DNA of 16,654 nt from Treponema sp. (GTDB lineage: Bacteria; Spirochaetota; Spirochaetia; Treponematales; Breznakiellaceae). Made by a program: the position numbers and the translations under genes. Positions 6,095-12,686 of this stretch are shown here, piece after piece. The stretch lies in assembly GCA_031273835.1 (NCBI GenBank), contig JAISRD010000065.1:1-16654 (forward strand), written 5' to 3'. The stretch's first letter is position 1; each line of letters starts with the position of its first letter. A model generated the notes under the pieces. It did not search any database. It had not been told where the DNA came from and saw nothing but the letters and a program-made list of their open reading frames with translations.

Positions 6095-8767
6095 TTATTC
6101 CACCCGGTCCGCTTCGGTCTGGGCAACGGCCAGGAGCGCGATGGGCACCGAATAGGGAGAACAGGACACATAGTTCAGCCCCGCGTCCATACAGAAGCGT
6201 ACATTGGCCGGATTGGCCCCATGCTCACCGCAGAGTCCGCAGACCAGATCGGGCCGGCAGAGGCGGCCCCGTTCTACGGCAAGGGCGATAAGCTCCTTGA
6301 CCCGGGAATCCAGGGTACTAAAGGGATTCCCCTGAATAAGATCGAAGAGGGTATAATCGGGCATGAAGGCCGTAAAGTCGTCCCGGGAAATACCCAGCGT
6401 TGTCTGGGTAAGATCATTGGTCCCGAAACTGAAGAAGCGGCCGTATTTGGCGATTTCTCCGGCTCCCAGGGCCGCCGCGGGAAGCTCGATCATGGTTCCG
6501 ATAGAATAGTCCACGGGTTTGGATTTCTTCGCCGTCCGCAGTTCCTCTTCAATATCCACGATACCCGTATAAGTTGAACCTTCGATCTTCTTGCCATAGG
6601 CAATAAGCTTCAATTCCGACGCGTTCATCACTATGGGCACCATGATTTCCGGCCTGGCGTCGATCTTTTCTGACCGCAGTTTGTAGACCGCCTCGAAGAT
6701 GGCCCTAACCTGCATGGCATAGATTTCAGGATAGGAAACGGCGATACGGCAGCCCCGGTGCCCAAGCATGGGGTTAAATTCATGGAGGGCCTCAACGCTG
6801 GCGGCAATTTCCGCCCTGGAGATCTTTACCTTTTTAACCTTCTGCAGATGGTCGATGAGGCTTTGAATCTCATCGTTGTTGTGGGGCATAAATTCATGAA
6901 GCGGGGAATCCAAAAGCCGTATGGTAACTTCCTTCCCGGCCATGACCTTGAATATACCGTAAAAATCCTCCCGCTGCATGGCCTGTAGTTTATCCAGCGC
7001 CTTTGTCCTTTCCTTTTGATCCGTCGAAAGCAGCATCTCCCGGAATACATTGATCCGTTCGGCCTTGAAGAACATATGTTCGGTACGGCAGAGCCCCACC
7101 CCTTCGGCGCCGAAGCTCAAAGCCAGGGCGGCGTCCCGGGGAGTATCGGCGTTACAGCGCACGTGGAATTTTTTAAGGAAGGTTTTGCTGAGTTCAATAA
7201 ATTCCAGCAGCCCCGATTCTTTAGGACTGGGCTCAATAAGCTTTGCGGTTCCCAGGTAAACATTGGCCTGGCCGTAGAAGGGCACATTGAGGGTGATATA
7301 ATCCCCTTCGGCAAAACTTAAGTTCCCCAGCACGGCGGTTTTACCCTTGATTTTCATCTCCGGGGCCACCAGGGATACCTTACCGTATTGACGGGCAACC
7401 ACCGAGGCATGGGCGGAATACCCCCCCTCCGCGGTGAGCACCCCGGTACTAACCTCAATGGCCTTGACGTCTTCCGCAAAGGAAGATTCCGCCACCAGGA
7501 TAAACCGGGTATCTTCACCCTTCTGCTGGGCCAGTTTCAGAGCCTCAAGCAGGGCTGTGGTGGAAAAATACGCCCTGCCCAGGGCCGCTCCGGGAGCGCC
7601 GGCTATACCCCCCTTCCAGCTCTTAAAGTCCTTCACGGAAGCAGGATCGATAACCGGATGAAGAATTTCATTGAGCCGCAAAGGATCAATGGACTTAACC
7701 GCCGTTTTACCGTCAATGATCTTCCGCTTAACCAGATCCAGGGCCAGCTTAATATCCGCCTGGGCGGATTTTTGCTCAACCGAACGCTGTTCAATCAGCC
7801 AGAGCCTGCCGTTTTCAATCGTAAAACGTATCTGCCGTATTTCCTTAAACTTATCTTCCAGGGTCCGGGCGATGATCTCCAACTGTTTCAGATGGGAGGG
7901 ACCTATTTTTTCAATGGGCTGGCCCGTACCGCCCGTTTCGTTGAATTTTCCCCGGAAAAAATCCCCCTGGAGCTGTTTCTCTCCGGTAACCACATTACGG
8001 CTGAAGTAATTCCCCGAACAGGAATCCTTTCCGTAGTTTCCGTAAACCATGGGGGTGATCATAAGGGCCGTATCCCGGTCATTTTGATCGTCCATCTGGA
8101 ACATGCGGGAAATTTCCATCAGGGCTATGAAAAGTTGAATTTCGGCGTCGTCAAAAAACCCTTGAGGGAAAAAATGGGCGTATTCATCCATGTACCCTTC
8201 GGCGCTCTTGGAAATCTTTGGGGCCTTTTCCTTTTTGCCCAATTCATTCGAAGGCCCCGTAATGCCCAGCATGGCGTTAAGAGTTGTCAGGGCGCCGGTG
8301 ATTTCGTCCAGTTCCCTGGTTTTTTCTTCCAGTTCCTTGATGCGCTCTTCAATTTTAAGCATCCCCCTGACCAGGAAAAGAACCTCATGGGCGGCAAAAT
8401 CCCTGCCCACCCATTGGGAAAAACCGTCAATAGTGGGCTTTACCAGGCCGAAATTGTGCAGGGTCGGATAAGTGGTGATGGCTAAATTGGAAGATATGAC
8501 TATCTTAAGGAGCATGGGATTCTCCGAATCCCCATAGATCTTACCCACCATTTTCGCGCACTTATCCAAAAGCATGGCCACATCCTTCCTGATCGGTTTA
8601 GGCTCTATTTCCGACGCGAGCTTTGAGTCGATGACAAAACCGGGCAAAATCGGAAAGCCCAATTCGGCAAATTCATTGGCCTGCCGGCCCCGTATACCTA
8701 AAAGTTCGGGATCCACCTTTTTGGGGATTACCTCGTTCTGGCTGAAAAAATGAATTCTATTATCCAT
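6095..8767 (-). CDS. ppdK: Pyruvate phosphate dikinase family protein with a degenerate ATP-grasp domain
   Basis: 890 residues, the usual PPDK length and domain order. The phosphohistidine swivelling domain is intact (GGYSAHASVVARQYGK, candidate H453). So is the C-terminal PEP/pyruvate TIM barrel: GAEGVGLCRTEHMFF (553-567), RLLDSPLHEFMP (617-628), FSFGTNDLTQTTLGISRDD (779-797) and CGEHG with C846, the expected acid residue. The N-terminal ATP-grasp domain is recognisable (LPGFVI, VYGNYGKDS, FTIENGRLWLIEQR) but altered. The segment matching SVRSGA reads IVISSN, and the DIEF...LQ segment reads Q312-I-R314-F...I-E326, so four residues known to be needed for ATP chemistry in Clostridium PPDK seem lost. 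A coiled-coil-like stretch covers about 137-165. AGGA lies eight bases before the ATG. It is probably the last gene of the cfpA group and orthologous to TP0746. PPDK activity is doubtful. Confidence 0.88.
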   Translation of the reverse strand: MDNRIHFFSQNEVIPKKVDPELLGIRGRQANEFAELGFPILPGFVIDSKLASEIEPKPIRKDVAMLLDKCAKMVGKIYGDSENPMLLKIVISSNLAITTYPTLHNFGLVKPTIDGFSQWVGRDFAAHEVLFLVRGMLKIEERIKELEEKTRELDEITGALTTLNAMLGITGPSNELGKKEKAPKISKSAEGYMDEYAHFFPQGFFDDAEIQLFIALMEISRMFQMDDQNDRDTALMITPMVYGNYGKDSCSGNYFSRNVVTGEKQLQGDFFRGKFNETGGTGQPIEKIGPSHLKQLEIIARTLEDKFKEIRQIRFTIENGRLWLIEQRSVEQKSAQADIKLALDLVKRKIIDGKTAVKSIDPLRLNEILHPVIDPASVKDFKSWKGGIAGAPGAALGRAYFSTTALLEALKLAQQKGEDTRFILVAESSFAEDVKAIEVSTGVLTAEGGYSAHASVVARQYGKVSLVAPEMKIKGKTAVLGNLSFAEGDYITLNVPFYGQANVYLGTAKLIEPSPKESGLLEFIELSKTFLKKFHVRCNADTPRDAALALSFGAEGVGLCRTEHMFFKAERINVFREMLLSTDQKERTKALDKLQAMQREDFYGIFKVMAGKEVTIRLLDSPLHEFMPHNNDEIQSLIDHLQKVKKVKISRAEIAASVEALHEFNPMLGHRGCRIAVSYPEIYAMQVRAIFEAVYKLRSEKIDARPEIMVPIVMNASELKLIAYGKKIEGSTYTGIVDIEEELRTAKKSKPVDYSIGTMIELPAAALGAGEIAKYGRFFSFGTNDLTQTTLGISRDDFTAFMPDYTLFDLIQGNPFSTLDSRVKELIALAVERGRLCRPDLVCGLCGEHGANPANVRFCMDAGLNYVSCSPYSVPIALLAVAQTEADRVE

Positions 8768-8779
8768 ATTGATTTTCCT

Positions 8780-9820
8780 TTAGAATAACCTAAGTACCGA
8801 GCTGATTGGGCCGCGAAGAAAGGCTTCAAACTGATGGCTCGCTCCCTGGGCTAAATAACGCTGCAACTTTGCCACGTCCTTGATATCAATTCCCGCCACG
8901 GCAAATTCAATGGCACTCCCGTGCTTTACCTTGCCCCATTTGAAAAGGGAGTTGATATCCAGAATACGTTCCCCCTCGTAGTAGATATAAACCTGGAGTT
9001 CAGGATGTTTAGCATTATAGCTGTTTATAATGCGTTTCCAAGCCTCGACATTTCCGTTGTGGAAAAGCTCGTTCTGTACCACCACCGCATAGCGGGGGGT
9101 CATTTTTACCGATCCGGCGGGTACAACCGCCGGGGGAGCGCCGGCGGTAACCACAGGGGGGGCAACGCGGTGGGCTTCTTTTACCGGATGGACGGCGGAA
9201 ACGGCCCGTCCTTTTCCGGCGGACTTAGCCCTTGCCTCCGCTTTGGGCGCCCTGGGGGGGGCCGGGGCCTTGGCTTTTTTCGGAGCCCTTGCCTTAAAAT
9301 TACCCTTGAGGAAAGCCGGAGGAGCCTTGACCTTGGCCCCCTCAAAGAGGCTTACCGCCAGTTCCGCCGATTTTTGACACATATCATCCGCCGGAGCTTT
9401 TCCCTTCCCGGCATAGACAACCAGAAGTTCCCGTTTACGCAGAGAACCGAAACCGGCCAATCCTTCGGGGTTTTTGGGATTTGCTATCAACAAGCCCAAT
9501 TCAGGGTGGTGGTAAGATACCACCAGGTCAACAGCGTTCCACTTTTCAAATTCCTTTGCCAGGGAAACGGCGTCGGCCGCCGTCGATCTTAGATTGGCGG
9601 AAACGGTTTTATACTTCAGCTTATCCACCAGGAGTATATTCAGGATGGGCCCCACCCTGTCCCCGGAAAGGTCCTCATCCCCCAGCTCAGAGAGCAGATC
9701 CGCAACATTATTGGTTTCCGATTCTTCTATAACCTCAATTGCTTTTTTTACATACCGTACAACGGAATTAAAACCGGCTCTGGTCGCAAGGGCCTCCAGA
9801 TTTGCCGTTTCGTTCGCCAT
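8780..9820 (-). CDS. Protein with HPr-like C-terminal domain and basic Ala/Pro/Lys linker, next to cfpA
   Basis: 346 residues in three parts. Residues 1-165 form an unrecognised alpha/beta domain. Residues 166-240 are a low-complexity linker rich in Lys, Ala and Pro. Residues 241-346 form a compact C-terminal domain that by eye resembles the PTS carrier HPr. YEGERILDINSLFK and HGSAIEFAVAGID line up with the HPr segments NGKSASAKSLFK and QGTVVTISAEGED. H254 falls where the phosphorylated His15 sits, although the following Arg-Pro is not kept, and S291 falls at Ser46. About six extra residues lie between the His and Ser sites. The start has a strong GGAGG eight bases upstream. It is 12 bp from the PPDK-like gene, so coupled expression is likely. 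As I recall its positional counterpart in T. pallidum is TP0747, annotated hypothetical. The HPr relation needs a profile or structure test. Confidence 0.8.
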   Translation of the reverse strand: MANETANLEALATRAGFNSVVRYVKKAIEVIEESETNNVADLLSELGDEDLSGDRVGPILNILLVDKLKYKTVSANLRSTAADAVSLAKEFEKWNAVDLVVSYHHPELGLLIANPKNPEGLAGFGSLRKRELLVVYAGKGKAPADDMCQKSAELAVSLFEGAKVKAPPAFLKGNFKARAPKKAKAPAPPRAPKAEARAKSAGKGRAVSAVHPVKEAHRVAPPVVTAGAPPAVVPAGSVKMTPRYAVVVQNELFHNGNVEAWKRIINSYNAKHPELQVYIYYEGERILDINSLFKWGKVKHGSAIEFAVAGIDIKDVAKLQRYLAQGASHQFEAFLRGPISSVLRLF

Positions 9821-9837
9821 AAATCACACCTCCCTAG

Positions 9838-9864
9838 AAAAAACGCCCCCAAAAACGGGGGCGT
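9838..9864 (-). terminator. Strong intrinsic terminator between cfpA and the HPr-like gene
   Basis: The 8-bp stem ACGCCCCC/GGGGGCGT (9843-9850 with 9857-9864) has a six-base loop and is followed on the minus strand by six T (9843-9838). The T-run ends only four bases before the GGAGG of the next gene, so no promoter fits between them. It probably limits readthrough from cfpA into the two downstream genes. Confidence 0.8.
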
Positions 9865-9928
9865 ATTGGGTTTAAAAATAACCAACGGTCTTTTTTAGAA
9901 TTCCCATTTCAAAAAACCGGCGGGCCCC

Positions 9929-11935
9929 TTAAATCTCCTTCATTGAAGATCCGCGGGCTTTCCTGCTGCGGGGTTTCGCCCCGTCGGCGGTTTTCCGGCT
10001 CCGCTTGGGAGCCTCAATCGCCGGGGCCGCCGCTACGGCGCCGGAGTTCAGCATATCCAGATATGCCTGGCCGCTCGCCTGGGGGGGGGCGTTTCCCTCT
10101 TCAGAGGCGTCGGCAAAGGACTGGTTGATGTCTTCCCTTACGGTGGATCTGCGGCGGCTGAAGGACGCAAAGGCGGCGTCCTGGAAACCCTGTGAAACAC
10201 CATGAAGGAATTCGTTGAGTACATTGGCCATCGCGTCAAGGGTCGCCTTTTTCCGTTTAATCGAGGTGATATCCACGTCCAAAAGCAGACCGGGCTGAAT
10301 GTGGTAGGGGTTGATCATGTAATCAAACTTATTGTACTCCCGCTCCAGGAAGGAAAGCCTGTCTTCCATCACACGGCGTTCAATGGGATATTGGTAATCG
10401 TACATGAGTTTCATCTTATTCCTCATGAAGATTATCCGCTTCCGGATTTGATCCTTCTCGTAGATATAGGTACGGTTCATCCGCTCAACTTCGGTTTCGG
10501 CGGGTTTGACAAAGGCAATTTCATCCCAAATCTTGGAAATATCCTCATACATGGGTTCGCCGTTCTTGGCCTTAATGGTCTTGCGTATCCGGTTTCTCTG
10601 TTTCGCGGCAAGATCATTGAAGTCCGTTACCTTGAACGAGGGCTTGGCCCCTTCATAGATAACTTCGAGAACGTCCCAAAGATGGGCCACCTCGTTTTCA
10701 AAGCTCTTCATCTGGACGTCGAAGGCCTTCCGCTCCTCAATGAGCTGGGCGTTATCATAGTACCGCATCTTAACCTGATAGCGTTCATCGGGAAGATTGG
10801 CCGTATCGGTATCTTCGTATTCCCGAATCAAAAGTTCCCGGGCGTTTTTGAGGTTTTCAATGTACTGATAACCCATCTTTGAGGTATCAAGGATCGAGGT
10901 AATCGAGTTAATCGCCGTATTAAAGCCCCTGGTACGGATATTCTCGATATCGACGATCTTCTTGAGGTTCTCACGGACATTGAGGGCGTCAAAGACTTCG
11001 GGGTCGATTTCCGCCCGGAGGTCGCTGATCCGTTCCATCAGGTGTTTAGCAACGACGCTATAACGCTTGGATTTGGGGTTTTCCACTTCGTCGTCGGTGT
11101 AGTTTTCAACCCTTCCCATCTTGGCAAAGATAATTTCGCTGTCCGAAGGTTCTTCCTGGCCCTGATCAATGCGCTGATCCTTGATCTTCTCGATTTCCCT
11201 GTCAATGGAATCCATGATGTGCTTGGACAAGAGGTCTTTGATAAGGTATTCCACTGTCGACTGATAGTGGAAAATCGGGCTGATAAGCTCGGCGTCCAGG
11301 ATATTAACCGAAAGTTTTACGTCGGTAACGGTTTTAGGCTTGACGATGTTATCCTTAAAGGCGCATTTAACGATGGAATAGGCGTTTTCACCCCGGATAA
11401 AGGCGCCGGTATCGGTCTTTTGCCGCAGGAGGCTGTTGGTCAGGTTTTCAAGGTCATTGATACCCCGCTGGATATGGCCCTGGAGGTGACCGTACATATT
11501 GACCATGGATTTTTCAATCTCACCGGTATTAAACTTATCCGCGCCGCCCACGGCGTCCAGAAGATCGGCGATCTCCTTGGGGGTATACCGGGCAAGAACC
11601 TTTGTTTCTTCCTTGTCGATATAATTCCGGATCTTCTTAACCATTTCATCTTCAGTCGTTACCATGTAACGGTTGAACATGTTCTGGTAGTTCTGATTGA
11701 AGTAGTTATACAGCTTTTCCTTAACGCCGCCCATAACGTCCAGGCGTTCAAGAACATCCTTAGGCAGCTTGGAATTGATATGGTGGATAACCTTATTGGT
11801 TTCCTCTTCCAAGAGCTGGTTTACTTCATTCTGCTGATCCCGGTATTCCTGGGCCAGCGAATTCCGTGAACCGACGGCGCTGGGTTTTTCCGGATGAAAT
11901 ACATTTGGACTTTTGGGCAGATCGATAGCACCCAT
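9929..11935 (-). CDS. cfpA: Cytoplasmic filament protein CfpA
   Basis: 668 residues, close to the roughly 680 I recall for treponemal CfpA, and almost identical in its N-terminal part to what I remember of the T. pallidum protein (MGAIDLPKSPNVFHPEKPSA). CfpA forms the ribbon of cytoplasmic filaments running along the cell body beneath the inner membrane in treponemes. Published T. denticola mutants lacking it are defective in chromosome segregation and cell division. The protein is strongly helical and charged throughout, with coiled-coil character (for example LIEERKAFDVQMKSFENEV), and has no signal peptide. The last 70 or so residues are a low-complexity basic tail (PKRSRKTADGAKPRSRKARG) containing a homopolymer tract. 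AAGGAG lies nine bases before the ATG. It has a near-consensus promoter, a leader hairpin and its own terminator, all fitting very high expression. Confidence 0.97.
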   Translation of the reverse strand: MGAIDLPKSPNVFHPEKPSAVGSRNSLAQEYRDQQNEVNQLLEEETNKVIHHINSKLPKDVLERLDVMGGVKEKLYNYFNQNYQNMFNRYMVTTEDEMVKKIRNYIDKEETKVLARYTPKEIADLLDAVGGADKFNTGEIEKSMVNMYGHLQGHIQRGINDLENLTNSLLRQKTDTGAFIRGENAYSIVKCAFKDNIVKPKTVTDVKLSVNILDAELISPIFHYQSTVEYLIKDLLSKHIMDSIDREIEKIKDQRIDQGQEEPSDSEIIFAKMGRVENYTDDEVENPKSKRYSVVAKHLMERISDLRAEIDPEVFDALNVRENLKKIVDIENIRTRGFNTAINSITSILDTSKMGYQYIENLKNARELLIREYEDTDTANLPDERYQVKMRYYDNAQLIEERKAFDVQMKSFENEVAHLWDVLEVIYEGAKPSFKVTDFNDLAAKQRNRIRKTIKAKNGEPMYEDISKIWDEIAFVKPAETEVERMNRTYIYEKDQIRKRIIFMRNKMKLMYDYQYPIERRVMEDRLSFLEREYNKFDYMINPYHIQPGLLLDVDITSIKRKKATLDAMANVLNEFLHGVSQGFQDAAFASFSRRRSTVREDINQSFADASEEGNAPPQASGQAYLDMLNSGAVAAAPAIEAPKRSRKTADGAKPRSRKARGSSMKEI
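10081..10089. repeat. Nine-base homopolymer in the cfpA tail
   Basis: Nine G on the plus strand (C9 in the coding sense), encoding Ala-Pro-Pro around residue 618 of CfpA, at the start of the disordered basic tail. A slip here would change only the tail, not the filament core. Confidence 0.8.
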
Positions 11936-11965
11936 AATTTTTTTCTCCTTAAAAATAATTTTTAC

Positions 11966-12001
11966 GGCTTTTCCAACCCATTTCCTGGAATTTGAAAAGC
12001 C
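11966..12001 (-). promoter_or_regulatory. Stem-loop in the cfpA 5' leader
   Basis: A perfect 8-bp stem, GGCTTTTC (11966-11973) with GAAAAGCC (11994-12001), encloses a 20-base loop. It lies in the roughly 80-base leader between the predicted cfpA transcription start and the AAGGAG. An inner TTCCA/TGGAA pairing is an alternative. Possible roles are mRNA stabilisation or translational control. Confidence 0.55.
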
Positions 12002-12022
12002 CTGAGATCTTCTTCAATGTTC

Positions 12023-12052
12023 ATTATACCACCGTTTTAAAAAAAAAGTAAA
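12023..12052 (-). promoter_or_regulatory. Near-consensus sigma-70-type promoter of cfpA
   Basis: On the minus strand a perfect TATAAT (12023-12028) is preceded by TGG, giving an extended -10. TTTACT (12047-12052) lies 18 bp upstream as the -35. This predicts transcription starting near 12016 and a leader of about 80 bases before the cfpA ATG. Confidence 0.75.
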
Positions 12053-12101
12053 GCCATTTTAAGATTTTTTGCGATTTTTTCGTATACAAAGCCGAAAAAT
12101 A

Positions 12102-12110
12102 TGGTAATAT
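12102..12110 (+). promoter_or_regulatory. Extended -10 element of the vWA/pallilysin-like pair, close to the start codon
   Basis: TG-G-TAATAT at 12102-12110 matches an extended -10. Its predicted transcription start falls at about 12117, which is the ATG itself, and no good Shine-Dalgarno is present (only AAAG). The mRNA may be leaderless, or a promoter further upstream in the AT-rich stretch may be used. Confidence 0.45.
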
Positions 12111-12116
12111 AAAGAC

Positions 12117-12686
12117 ATGAGCGTAGAAAATAAGAAAAAAGCGCGGATCATGGGCCTGGTATTGGTCCTGTTTTCCGTCCCGGCCCTCTGGGGGGAAGAC
12201 AGCCGGACCATTCCCATTGACGTCCATATTATTGTAGACAGTTCTTCCGCCATGGAAAATAAAAAAACCGAAGCCGCGGCCTGGCTCTGCGATACCGTCG
12301 TTGACGTCATACTGATAGACGGGGACAGGGTCAGCCTTTGGACGGCGGGAACCAAGCCGGAACTTATTTATTCCGGTATGGTAAGCGGCGGGGAAAAGGA
12401 CGAGATAAAAACCCGGATACGGGGGATAGAATTCGGCGGGGATAGCGCCGATTACCGCGGCGCTCTGAACCAGGCCCGTTCCCAATCCCAGCCGGGGAGG
12501 ATAAGTTATGCCCTGCTGGTAAGCGGCTCAACCGCGAAGGACCCCCCTTCCAGAGAGGCGGAATCGGCGGGGCTGCTGCTCTATTCCCGGGTGGATAACT
12601 ACAGCGGCTGGCGGGTACTTACCGTCGGTTTGAACATTGCCAATCAAGTCCGCGAATCGGCAGCGGCGTATATGAAAAGCAGATGA
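12117..12686 (+). CDS. Exported von Willebrand factor A domain protein (Tp0750-like)
   Basis: 189 residues. An N-terminal signal peptide (ENKKKAR, a hydrophobic core at 11-21, then VPALWG-ED) sends it across the inner membrane. The rest is one vWA fold beginning with IDVHIIVDSSSAM. The metal-site (MIDAS) motif is degenerate: DxSxS is present as D41, S43, but A45, and the later T-D-G is replaced by V-S-G in LLVSGSTAKD, so metal binding is uncertain. The stop overlaps the next start (ATGA), so the two are translationally coupled. As I recall, Tp0750 and Tp0751 of T. pallidum are adjacent and cotranscribed, and Tp0750 was reported to bind or degrade host proteins. Such a role here is only inferred. 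An ATG at 12150 is an alternative start but would drop the positively charged N-region. Confidence 0.83.
   Translation: MSVENKKKARIMGLVLVLFSVPALWGEDSRTIPIDVHIIVDSSSAMENKKTEAAAWLCDTVVDVILIDGDRVSLWTAGTKPELIYSGMVSGGEKDEIKTRIRGIEFGGDSADYRGALNQARSQSQPGRISYALLVSGSTAKDPPSREAESAGLLLYSRVDNYSGWRVLTVGLNIANQVRESAAAYMKSR

Noticed and set aside
7388..8485. A 365-codon plus-strand frame opposite the PPDK-like gene
   Set aside because: It is a shadow of the conserved PPDK-family coding sequence; no ribosome-binding site or recognisable domain.
9865..9928. Possible second hairpin and promoter between cfpA and its terminator
   Set aside because: The ACC/GGT pairing flanked by A- and T-runs is broken by an interior loop, and no -35/-10 pair with acceptable spacing was found.
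11042..11869. A 275-codon plus-strand frame opposite cfpA
   Set aside because: CfpA is conserved over this stretch; the antisense translation is hydrophobic because it mirrors charged helical codons.
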